DNA from: Humisphaera sp.
Lineage (GTDB): Bacteria; Planctomycetota; Phycisphaerae; Tepidisphaerales; Tepidisphaeraceae
NCBI GenBank assembly: GCA_025351525.1
Contig: JANXVV010000214.1
Location: 1-8,077, forward strand
DNA: 8,077 nucleotides
Reading direction: 5' to 3'
Part shown: piece after piece, positions 1 through 7,900 of the stretch
How the letters are laid out: every line of letters starts with the position of its first letter
How positions within the stretch are numbered: the stretch's first letter is position 1
Notes under the pieces: model-generated
What the model was told of the DNA's origin: nothing
The model's database searches: none
The model's input: the letters and a program-made list of their open reading frames with translations, nothing else
Program-made: the position numbers and the translations under genes

Positions 1-16
1 CTTTCGGCCAGAATAG

Positions 17-44
17 CACAGGTCTCGGAGTACCGCGACCTGTG
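17..44. repeat. Hairpin downstream of oleD
   Basis: Arms CACAGGTC (17-24) and GACCTGTG (37-44) pair perfectly. Inside them, one mismatched pair is followed by CGG/CCG around the loop AGTA. It lies 22 bases after the oleD stop on the transcribed strand. There is no T-run on the minus-strand side, so it is not a standard intrinsic terminator. It looks like a dispersed palindromic repeat that may protect or end the mRNA. The rest of positions 1-66 shows no gene. Confidence 0.6.
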
Positions 45-66
45 GCACCCAACCCAAGAACGGAAG

Positions 67-1062
67 TTATTTCGTGCCCGACGTTAGAGACTCGGCTAAT
101 CTCCGCATTCCCTCGTTGATTGACACCTCGGGATGATAGCCAAGGTCTCGCCGGATGGCGGTCAGGTCAAACCAGTGTGCCGTCGACAGTTGGCGGGCGA
201 TGAAGCGGGTGAGGGGAGGTTCAGATTTCAAGTTCATCATTCGGTAGACGCATTCCATCGCCGCCCCGGCGACATACGCTTTTCGAGCGGATATGCTTCG
301 GTTGATCGGCGGCATTCCGGCGGCGGCGAGAATTTTATTCAGCAACTCGGCCATCGGAAGGGGTTCGCCGTTGCTGAGAAAGTAGGCTTTACCAGAACAC
401 GGCGCGCCGGCGAAGAGATGATCGGCGGCCAACAGATGGGCATTGGCGGCGTTGTCAATATAGGTAGAGTCCACGATATTTTTACCGTCGCCAACCAGTC
501 GCAGGAGACCCGACCTGGCCCTAGCGATGACCCGGGGAACCAAGTGAGGATCACCCGGACCCCAGAGTAAATGCGGTCTCAATGCCATCGTGGCAAACGC
601 AGGACTATTCGCGGAAAGCACGCTTTTCTCGGCCTCCGATTTTGTGCGCGGGTAGTACGCTAGATACTTTCCCGGATAGGAAACGGCTTCCGTAATGCCA
701 TTCTCATCAGAGCCGTCGAAGACTACGCTCGGGGAACTGGTAAACACGAAGTTGGTAACCCCCGCGCCGCTAGCTGCCTCTAAAATATTCCTCGTGCCTA
801 CTACGTTTGAAGCATGGTAGTCTCGGTATCGGCCCCACACCCCTGCTTTGGCTGCGACATGGAATACCACTTCGATATCGCAGACGGCTTTCTTCAAGGC
901 AACATCGTCCGATAAATCGCCCCGAATACTTTCCACGCCAAGTGTATCGAGTTCGGGATAGTGACCCCGCTGAAAGGTGCGCACGGTGTCGCCGCGCGCC
1001 ACGAGTCGCCGCACGATGGCCGACCCGAGAAATCCCCCACCTCCGGTGACGAGCGCTTTCAT
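67..1062 (-). CDS. oleD: OleD, NAD(P)H-dependent 2-alkyl-3-ketoalkanoate reductase
   Basis: This is a 331-residue protein of the extended short-chain dehydrogenase / 3-beta-hydroxysteroid dehydrogenase type. The N-terminal Rossmann glycine motif TGGGGFLG is at residues 6-13. The catalytic pair is Y137-x-x-x-K141 (YPRTK), and a serine-rich strand TSSPSVVF at about 108-115 supplies the catalytic Ser/Thr. In the olefin pathway OleD reduces the 2-alkyl-3-keto acid made by OleA to the 3-hydroxy acid, using NADPH. The ATG overlaps the oleC stop codon (ATGA, 1059-1062), and a GAGG sequence 8 bases upstream supports this start. The length is normal for the family. It is the last gene of the run. The fold is certain. 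The OleD assignment rests on its place next to oleA, oleB and oleC; alone it could be called a generic sterol-dehydrogenase-like epimerase. Confidence 0.93.
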   Translation of the reverse strand: MKALVTGGGGFLGSAIVRRLVARGDTVRTFQRGHYPELDTLGVESIRGDLSDDVALKKAVCDIEVVFHVAAKAGVWGRYRDYHASNVVGTRNILEAASGAGVTNFVFTSSPSVVFDGSDENGITEAVSYPGKYLAYYPRTKSEAEKSVLSANSPAFATMALRPHLLWGPGDPHLVPRVIARARSGLLRLVGDGKNIVDSTYIDNAANAHLLAADHLFAGAPCSGKAYFLSNGEPLPMAELLNKILAAAGMPPINRSISARKAYVAGAAMECVYRMMNLKSEPPLTRFIARQLSTAHWFDLTAIRRDLGYHPEVSINEGMRRLAESLTSGTK

Positions 1063-2825
1063 CGCAGTTTCCTCGCCGCCCAGATCGCCAGCTTCTCCCG
1101 GCCAATTTTGGCATTGTGCCGAATGTCCAACGGGAATCGCGGGTGAAACAGGAAGTGCTTTATGACCCTGGTATGCTCGTGCTTCAGCGATAATTCACGC
1201 AGCTCGTCGATCAATCTCGAATTGGAAATCTGAACGCCTGCGGCCCGCTCGATACAGATGACGGGTTGAACCACTTCTCCACGTTTCACCCCGACGAGCG
1301 CCGAGCGGGCCACGGCGGGATGGGTGTTGAAAACTCCCTCGAACGGTATGCTGAATAAATCCCCGGCGGGCGTTTGAACCCGCTGGCTTTTGCGGCCGCA
1401 AAACCAGAGTCGACCGAATTCGTCAAAGTAACCTGTGTCTCCCATTCGATGAAAAAAACCGCCCGCCGGATCGGCAATCTTGGCCAGCCGCGTGGCGGTG
1501 GGCCGATTGAAATACTCGGCGGTGACGACCGGCCCTTGAACGACGATTTCACCAATCCGGTTTGCCGGGAGTGGGAGGTCGCCGGTCCAGATCGGAATCG
1601 CATCATCGGTGATTCCAATGACGAGCACCTTCATGTTGGCGGCAGGTCGACCGACGCAGACTCCCTTGCCTTCCTCCGTCAATCGCCGTGCATCGCCAAG
1701 TAGCTCGTCACTTCCGATCGAACAGACCGGCAGCGATTCCGTCGCCCCATACGGCGTAAATATCTGTACGCCCGGTGAAAGCAGGGAGGCGAATCGCTCC
1801 AATACCTTTGCCGGGACCGGTGCGCCGGCGGAGATCACCCGGCGAAGTGAAGGTAGCTTCAGACCTAGCGCCGCCGTTGAACTCCCGACCCTAGCGAGCA
1901 ACGCCGGTGAGCCGAACAGGTGGGTGATGTTCAACTGCTGGATCGGCCCGATGATATTCCGCGGTTCTACGTGACCGGGCCGGGTGAAATCCATGCGGGG
2001 AATGACCGTCGTCATACCGAGTGCAGGGCCGAAGAGCCCGAATAGTGGGAAGGTAGCCAAGTCGATTTCACCGGGTTGTATGTCGTAGAGTTCCCGCAGT
2101 GCATGAACCTGGGCATCGAAGTTGGCATGCGTGTAGAGCACTCCCTTGGGCGGGCCGGTGCTGCCGCTGGTGAAAAGGATGGCTGCGGGATCGTGGGGGG
2201 CGGAGTCGACTGGCATCGGGTTGCCGTAATTTTGGACATCCTCGTGGCACGGGTTTCCAGCCCGTGTTAGCGGGTCAATGCGTAATGAACCCTCCACTGA
2301 AATTTCTTCACGGTTGCGTGCCGTCGACACGGGCTGGAAGCCCGTGCTACAACGAAGTTCGATCTCGCGAAGCGAATGGCCGCCGAATCGACCGGTGGTG
2401 ACATTGATTTGAATGGTTGTGCGGGCCCACCGAAACATCCGCCGGAGCAGATGTGCGAAGGGGACACCGACAAACGCCATCGGTTCCGCCTCGGCCAGGC
2501 AGCGGCCAAAGTTCTGCAGGCCGATCCCCGGATCGATCAAGACAGGCACCGCGCCGATCTTGAACAAGGCGAAAGTGACGGCGAAGAAATCGAATCCCGG
2601 CCGCAGGCAGACCGCGACGCGTGAGCCGCGCCCGATGCCGAGATCGCTGAATCCCCGCCCGATGGCATCACTTCGCCGGTTTAATTGGTGGTAACTGAAG
2701 CGATTGTAATTAAGTTTGCCGTTTCGATCCGATCCGCGTGGCTCCAGCATGGCGGGCGCATCGGGCCTGCTCTCAGCCATCACCGCCAGGTGGGAGGCGA
2801 TGTTGATCGTACCCATCGCGTTCAT
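1059..2825 (-). CDS. oleC: OleC, ATP-dependent beta-lactone synthetase (AMP-binding family)
   Basis: This 588-residue member of the ANL adenylate-forming superfamily shows the P-loop motif FTSGSTGPPKG at about 218-228, the YGATES motif at 359-364, the GDTGYFDEFGRLWFCGRK region at 462-479 and a C-terminal NAKIGREKL lysine motif at 571-579. OleC activates the 3-hydroxy acid from OleD with ATP and closes it to a cis-beta-lactone. The ATG overlaps the oleB TGA (2822-2825), indicating translational coupling; a second in-frame ATG three codons later is also possible. The protein is about 40 residues longer than I would expect for the family. The extra length is residues about 157-196, encoded by a paired palindromic repeat, just before the P-loop domain region. 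This segment keeps the frame and contains no stop codon. The other motifs are intact, so I call it a working gene with an insertion, not a pseudogene. Confidence 0.94.
   Translation of the reverse strand: MNAMGTINIASHLAVMAESRPDAPAMLEPRGSDRNGKLNYNRFSYHQLNRRSDAIGRGFSDLGIGRGSRVAVCLRPGFDFFAVTFALFKIGAVPVLIDPGIGLQNFGRCLAEAEPMAFVGVPFAHLLRRMFRWARTTIQINVTTGRFGGHSLREIELRCSTGFQPVSTARNREEISVEGSLRIDPLTRAGNPCHEDVQNYGNPMPVDSAPHDPAAILFTSGSTGPPKGVLYTHANFDAQVHALRELYDIQPGEIDLATFPLFGLFGPALGMTTVIPRMDFTRPGHVEPRNIIGPIQQLNITHLFGSPALLARVGSSTAALGLKLPSLRRVISAGAPVPAKVLERFASLLSPGVQIFTPYGATESLPVCSIGSDELLGDARRLTEEGKGVCVGRPAANMKVLVIGITDDAIPIWTGDLPLPANRIGEIVVQGPVVTAEYFNRPTATRLAKIADPAGGFFHRMGDTGYFDEFGRLWFCGRKSQRVQTPAGDLFSIPFEGVFNTHPAVARSALVGVKRGEVVQPVICIERAAGVQISNSRLIDELRELSLKHEHTRVIKHFLFHPRFPLDIRHNAKIGREKLAIWAARKLR
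1071..1074 (-). promoter_or_regulatory. Ribosome binding site of oleD
   Basis: GAGG on the minus strand lies 8 bases before the ATG at 1062, inside the 3' end of oleC. It is the clearest Shine-Dalgarno sequence in the window and fixes the oleD start, together with the ATGA overlap. Confidence 0.6.
2244..2350. repeat. Paired palindromic (REPIN-like) element inside oleC
   Basis: Two copies of a palindromic unit face each other: 2244-2273 and 2321-2350. The second, reverse-complemented, matches the first at 25 of 30 positions. The core is CGGGCTTCCAGCCCG, itself a hairpin; the left copy has one T for C change. They flank 47 bases. The element is translated in frame as part of about 40 extra residues, including TGFQPV. 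The left copy matches the right copy of the element at 7559-7667 at 29 of 30 positions, showing one repeat family. Confidence 0.85.
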
Positions 2826-3718
2826 GTCGGTTGACCCAACGGGTGCGCTTCCAGAAATCGCCGCATCAGCGGGATGATTTGTTCGCCCGCATCTTCCAGC
2901 ACATAGTGCCCGGAATCGTCAAAACGATGAACCTCGGCTAAAGGAAACAGCTCGATCCAGCGGTTGAGAAAATGGATGTCGAAGACGAAATCTTTCATGC
3001 CCCAGCAGATGAGCATCGGGAGTTTCTCAAAAATCGCGAGGTGTTTTTCCGTGTCGGCGACAAGTTTAAACGCGCGGTCCCCGGGCCGCAGGGGAATGTC
3101 CTGAATGAAGCGGTGGACGGCGATGCGATTCTGCCAGGTGTTGTAGGGTGCGAGATAAGCCTCGCGGACTTCCTTCGGCATCGGTCGCATTGCGCAATCG
3201 CGAACCGCGCCGCTTGAAAACGCGTTGAACCCGCGCACGAGCATCGCGCCAATCAACGGCAGGCGGGCCAGCTTCAGTTGCCACGGCATTTGCTTGCCTG
3301 TGGGAAGACTGAAGGCGGAAGTATTCAGCACGACCATGCGCGCGATACGATCGGGCCGGCGCGTCGCCAAGGCCATGCCGATCATGCCGCCCCAGTCGTG
3401 CAATATCAGCGTGATGGGCCGTTGAAGATCGAGATGATCGAGCAGCTTTTCCAGATCGCCCACTCGGCGGGCGAGGGTGTATTCGTAATCGCGGTCGCCG
3501 GGTTTATCGGAAAGGCCCATGCCGATGTGGTCGGGAACGATGGCGCGGTATTGACCGCTGAAGGCTTTGATGAGCCCGCGAAAGTAGTATGACCAGGTGG
3601 GGTTGCCGTGCAGCACCAACAGAGGTTCGGCGGTTGCAGATCCCTCGTCGAGGTAGTGGAGGTTGACGCCACCGACATCGATGAAGTGGCTCTGGAATGG
3701 ATAGTCGTGAAACTGCAT
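2822..3718 (-). CDS. oleB: OleB, beta-lactone decarboxylase (alpha/beta hydrolase, haloalkane-dehalogenase-like)
   Basis: This 298-residue alpha/beta hydrolase has the oxyanion-hole motif HGNPTWS at 37-43. The nucleophile elbow is HDWGG (107-111), with aspartate D108 in the nucleophile position, as in haloalkane dehalogenases and OleB. The catalytic histidine is H271 in the DSGHYVLED stretch, and an acidic residue (D243 or D247) sits in the WGMKDFVFD region. OleB acts last in the pathway, converting the beta-lactone to a cis-alkene and CO2. Position between oleA and oleC separates it from a true dehalogenase. Its stop codon overlaps the oleC start. A GGAGG sequence 11 bases before the ATG is supplied by the edge of a GC-rich hairpin, which could hide it in the mRNA. 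OleB is not fused to OleC here, unlike the OleBC fusions known in some actinobacteria. Confidence 0.93.
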   Translation of the reverse strand: MQFHDYPFQSHFIDVGGVNLHYLDEGSATAEPLLVLHGNPTWSYYFRGLIKAFSGQYRAIVPDHIGMGLSDKPGDRDYEYTLARRVGDLEKLLDHLDLQRPITLILHDWGGMIGMALATRRPDRIARMVVLNTSAFSLPTGKQMPWQLKLARLPLIGAMLVRGFNAFSSGAVRDCAMRPMPKEVREAYLAPYNTWQNRIAVHRFIQDIPLRPGDRAFKLVADTEKHLAIFEKLPMLICWGMKDFVFDIHFLNRWIELFPLAEVHRFDDSGHYVLEDAGEQIIPLMRRFLEAHPLGQPT

Positions 3719-3728
3719 TTTTCCGGTT

Positions 3729-3871
3729 CCCTCCCCCCGGTACTCCGGGGGGAGGGCTAGGGTGAGGGGTCTTGCTTTTGTCCTGCGTGCAACTCGTCGA
3801 ATTTATGGTGTCCGTCCTGCGAAGAAAATTCCCCTCACCCTAACCCTCCCCCCGGAGTACCGGGGGGAGGG
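3729..3871. repeat. Large inverted repeat between oleB and oleA
   Basis: Two 41-base arms, 3729-3769 and 3831-3871, are reverse complements with one mismatch, separated by 61 bases. Each arm also contains its own perfect 12-bp stem of C/G-rich sequence around a 4-base loop (3729-3740/3745-3756 and 3844-3855/3860-3871). It fills most of the 175-base gap between oleA and oleB. No gene is seen in the gap. It fits a REPIN-type mobile repeat of a different family from those inside the genes, and could also act on the mRNA between oleA and oleB. Confidence 0.85.
3730..3734 (-). promoter_or_regulatory. Possible ribosome binding site of oleB, inside a hairpin
   Basis: GGAGG on the minus strand lies 11 bases before the oleB ATG. 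It forms the last bases of a 12-bp GC-only stem (3729-3740 paired with 3745-3756). If that hairpin forms in the mRNA, the site is buried. The spacing is slightly long, so its use is uncertain. Confidence 0.4.
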
Positions 3872-3893
3872 GACGGAAATAAACTGTGATGAC

Positions 3894-4934
3894 TTACCAT
3901 TCCCAGCCCAGCATGAGGCAGTTCAATCCGCTGCCAATGCCGAGAAAGCCGACGCGGTCACCGGGTTTGAGAAACTGCCGTTGTTCGGCCATTGCGGCGG
4001 TGAGAGGGAGCGAGACGGTTCCCATGTTGCCCAGATGGCTGAAAGTGGAAAAATCCTTATTCGCCGCGATGCCCAGTTCGCGCAGCACGGCATCGCGGTG
4101 GCCGCTTCCGACTTGATGGCAGATCACTTTGTCGACCTGCTCGCGCGCCCAGCCGAGGCTGGACAGGAAAACCTGCCAGGTCTTCATGCCCAGTTCGACG
4201 CCATGCTTGAGCACCGCGACGGCGTCGGTGGTCATGAACTGCGAGACACCTTCGGGTGCCAGTGAAAGCCCCCAACGGCAGAGCCTATGATACTGCGGAG
4301 CGGCACGGGCCGTGGCGCTAAGCAGACGACGACGCTTTTCCGCCGACCAGGTTTTATCCGTCAGCAGCACCGCCACCGCGCCCGATCCGCCGGTCAGCGT
4401 GGCCAGCGATTGCGTGAACATCGGCATGGTGGGGTCGGCCAGCATTTTGCGGATGGCGATTTCGTTGATGTCTCGGGCTGACTCACACGAGACCACCAGC
4501 CCGGCTTTGATCTGACCGAGCTCGATGCGGTTGGCGACATCAATGATGCCGTTCAGCACGCCGAGGCAGGCGTTGGAGATGTCGTAGATGTAGGCGTCGG
4601 AACCGACCCCGAGGGCGCTGGCGACCGCGCACGCCGTCGCCGGCTCGAAATTCTCACGGCAGACACCGGTGTACACCAGCGTCTGGATATCCCGCGCCTC
4701 CACATTCGATTTCGCCAACGCCTTACGCGCGGCGGCGGTGGCGCCTTCGGACAGCGGATATCCCTTTTCCCACCAACGGCGTTCGGTGATGCCGGTGAGC
4801 GATTCAAGTTGGCCGGGCGCGATGCGCAGCGTCTCGTAGAGCGGCGCGAGGCGCGACTCCAGTTCATGGGTCGTGACCACCACGGGGGCCAACTCAAACC
4901 CGATCGACTCAATATGAACGCTGGAATAACTCAT
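3894..4934 (-). CDS. oleA: OleA, thiolase-fold acyl-CoA head-to-head condensing enzyme
   Basis: This is a 346-residue thiolase-superfamily enzyme resembling FabH (3-oxoacyl-ACP synthase III). Counting from the ATG at 4934, the nucleophile is C123 in SNACLG, the histidine is H273 in CHQVGSGH and the asparagine is N303 in SHLGNMGT. E97 in the FEPATA motif sits 26 residues before the cysteine, the same spacing as Glu117/Cys143 in Xanthomonas campestris OleA; this glutamate separates OleA from FabH. The His-Asn spacing (30) also matches. OleA condenses two fatty-acyl thioesters into a 2-alkyl-3-ketoalkanoic acid and commits chains to hydrocarbon. A TTG codon three codons upstream (4941-4943) would give 349 residues. 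Neither start has a good Shine-Dalgarno sequence, and I prefer ATG. The gene begins 49 bases after the synthase gene and is followed by a 175-base repeat-bearing gap before oleB. Confidence 0.95.
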   Translation of the reverse strand: MSYSSVHIESIGFELAPVVVTTHELESRLAPLYETLRIAPGQLESLTGITERRWWEKGYPLSEGATAAARKALAKSNVEARDIQTLVYTGVCRENFEPATACAVASALGVGSDAYIYDISNACLGVLNGIIDVANRIELGQIKAGLVVSCESARDINEIAIRKMLADPTMPMFTQSLATLTGGSGAVAVLLTDKTWSAEKRRRLLSATARAAPQYHRLCRWGLSLAPEGVSQFMTTDAVAVLKHGVELGMKTWQVFLSSLGWAREQVDKVICHQVGSGHRDAVLRELGIAANKDFSTFSHLGNMGTVSLPLTAAMAEQRQFLKPGDRVGFLGIGSGLNCLMLGWEW

Positions 4935-4960
4935 GACATTCAAACGGCAACGACTCGTTT

Positions 4961-4984
4961 AGCGCCGTCCCGGAGGGACGGGCT
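4961..4984. repeat. Hairpin between the synthase gene and oleA
   Basis: A perfect 7-bp stem, CCGTCCC (4965-4971) with GGGACGG (4975-4981) around the loop GGA, is extended by AGC/GCT outside one bulged base. It overlaps the last base of the synthase stop codon and sits about 30 bases before the oleA ATG. There is no following T-run, so readthrough into oleA is likely. It looks like another short dispersed palindrome. Confidence 0.6.
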
Positions 4985-7900
4985 TAGCCCATCCTAATCG
5001 CAAAGTCGCTCATCTGATAGATGACCCGCCCGTCGATGATTAAAAATCCATCGGCACGGATCGTCCGCTGCGTTTCATCAATGTGAGTCACCACCGCCTG
5101 CACGGTGACCTGTACGTCGGTCGGAATGATCTGCCCGCGATAGACCCATGTGTGTTTTTGCCCGCGCGCGAGCGTTTGAAATTGAGTATGAGGCGCGGAG
5201 GATGGAGTGCCCCACCGCCGCCATGCGATGACTTTCAGAAGTTGCAGGAAGGACTCCAAACCCAGCGAACCCGGCCAGACGGGGTCCTCGAAAAAGTGCG
5301 CTTTGAAGAACCAGGCCTGCGCGTCTACGGTGGTTGTGCCGCGAATGAATCCGAGCCCCGCCGGGCCGCCGATGGGATCGAACAGATCGACCTTGTCGAC
5401 CATTCGCATCATCTGGTCGGGGAAGGGTGATTGGTCGGGATAATCGAATTTCTCCCCGCGGGCCGTTTCCAAATCGGTGGGTTGATACACCGTCGCCTCG
5501 CGGATGCCGACTTGATTCTTCAAAGCTTCCTTCGCAAAAAAACCGAAATAAGTGTCGCCGCGATACACTTCACCCAGTCGGCTGCGAACGGACATGTCGA
5601 AATGTTGAATGACCATTCCACCGGAATTTGAAACGCGGGTGATTTTGATCTGCGTCGTCAACGTCCCGGCATCGGGCAAGACGGCCAGCGACTGGACCGC
5701 GCTGCCACCGAGATTTCGGAAGGACATATCCACGTCGCTCACGAGCGCAGAACCGAGGTAAGCCGCCAACCAACCGCAGGGCTGCAAAGCCACTTCCAGC
5801 AGCACGGCGAAGGGCATTTCGGATGTATCCGACTGCTGATTGGAGGCGAAATACCACGCATCCGGCGGCACATCGTACTCTGCCTCAATCACCGCGCCGG
5901 CGGCGAGAACCCAAGGCTGGGCATTTTGGATCGACGTGATTCGATCGAGAAATTGGTAAGGCGGACCGGGAAGCCGGGCGATCTTTCGGTCGTGATCGAA
6001 CACCCGATATCGGTCGCCGAACGCATCGGAAGGTTTACCGATGGCGAAGGCGGTGATGCGGTCGCGATTGAAGAGAGGTGGCATGGGCGTCTCGCCCATG
6101 TTCTTGTTTGAAGAAGAGTGTGCGTGAGACGCCCATGCCACCGGTTGCCAAAGCGCCTCGATCTTTTCCCGCGTCAGCCCGCTCAATCGCAGGGACATAT
6201 TCGGCGTCTGCACGATCGGTTTCCCATCCGCATACATCAGCGCGTCGGCTAGTGCGAACGGGGTTCCCTCCGCGTCGTAGCCGACTTCTTTCAGCGTGAC
6301 TTCGTACTGCACTTTGCGGGTGGATGCCGTGACCTGACCCCGGCATTTAAGCTGACTCGCCACGCCGGGGATCGGCTCGTAGACCACCTCATCGCGCTCA
6401 CCGACCCATCCCATTCGCAGCAGAAAAATGCGCAGCGTGTGCAGACAGCACTCGTACATCAGCGTGCCGGGCATGACGCGATCATCGACGAAATGACAGG
6501 TGAGAAACCAGTCATCGGGATCGATGTCCGCTTCACCCACGATCTGCCCGAGGCCATACCGCCCGGCGGCGGGATCGAGTTTCAGCACACGATGCACGAG
6601 GTTCATACGACCGGAGGGGAGACCGACGGGATGGCGTAAATTCAGTCCCCCAAATGGCTCGCCGAAGCACGCCGACAGATCACCGCGACGAAGCGCGGTG
6701 ACTTGTGCATCGCTGTAGGATTCCACCCGCATGGGGACGGGTTCGACCCAGTCGGTTGGACGTTTGCCGGAGATGGGCCGTCGATCAAGCGCGGTCTGCA
6801 CGATGCCCCGTCCGGCGGCCAACTCGGCGGCGGTGAAGAAACCGGCGCATCCCTTTCGCATCGTCAGCAGCAATTCGCCGTTGACGGTGGCATCGAAGTG
6901 AAATCGGAAGAGGCAGGTGTCGCCTTGAAAGAAGAATTCGTCGATGGCGATGTCGTAGACGACCGTCTGGCCCGGCTCGGGCATCGCGCGGTGGAAAGTC
7001 ACGACCGCATCCAACAAACGATAGACGGCCAATCCTTTGGTCAGGGCATCAATGCCCAGATATCCGCTGAGGAACAGATCCGCCTGCCCGGCTTCCACGG
7101 CGATGCAGGTGGGAATTCGCCCACCGTCCAGATACCACGCGTTGGGGTGAATATCGTGCTCGGTCACCACCCGGCCACTGGTCATGGAGCCGGGTTCACC
7201 GGTGACGGAGACGATGCGATCGACCAGCATCAGCGGTTCATCGGGCAGCCTGACGCGCGTGGGATAATTGTCAGCGGCGGCGAAGTCATGGCCAAGGACT
7301 TTGGCGATGGAACCGATGGCGTATTCGATGCAGAGATCGCGGTCGAAGACGATTGCACGCGGCGCGGGAATTGGCGGCGCGGTTTCGATCGCGCGGCCGG
7401 GAGCTTCCAGCAACGCCATCTGAAATCCGATGGCTTCCCCCATGGCAACTGTGTTGTATTGCGATAGTCGTAAATACGACTCTTGCGCTTTGGCATGAAC
7501 GTTTTGCGAGGCGGCCATCTGTTCGATCAATGGCAGTAATGAGATGGGAACCTCATTCGTGACAAGGGCTTCCAGCCCGTGTTGACGGGAAGGTGCGGAA
7601 AAGTCATTTGAACTTAAAGTTCTGTGCGAATGTTGAGCCGCTAACACGGGCTGGAAGCCCGTGCCACAAGGAGGGTTTGAGAAGGCAGCGGAAAGCGAAG
7701 GAGTTTTAAAAGGGAGACCACCGACGCGGACGCTCACATGAGGGGTTTCAGGTGAAACTGCAATTTCGCTAATCGATTCCCCATAGAGCCAATCCAGATT
7801 GACCGGAATCCCCTCTGCGATCAGCGCGGCGAGCATTCGCATCAGCGAAAGCACCCCGCTCTGCCCGGCTACGCACGCCGAGCGGGCCAGATGGGGCCTG

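Noticed and set aside
2244..2350. oleC as a pseudogene broken by a repeat insertion
   Set aside because: The frame stays open through the element and all adenylation motifs downstream are intact and in the same frame, so a longer but complete protein is more likely.
2822..3718. oleB as a haloalkane dehalogenase
   Set aside because: The aspartate nucleophile fits both, but location between oleA and oleC, with overlap to oleC, makes OleB far more likely.
3729..3871. Intrinsic terminator after oleA, or a CRISPR array
   Set aside because: No T-run follows either hairpin on the minus strand, and there are only two inverted, not directly repeated, units. It is better described as a paired palindromic repeat.
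3762..4265. A 167-codon plus-strand open frame over the oleA-oleB gap and the end of oleA
   Set aside because: Part of it is the inverted repeat and the rest is opposite the OleA active-site region. No motif or ribosome binding site supports it.
6703..7467. A 254-codon plus-strand open frame
   Set aside because: It lies wholly opposite the dehydratase region, whose minus-strand frame has clear domain motifs. The plus-strand product shows no recognisable motif and is a GC-driven shadow.
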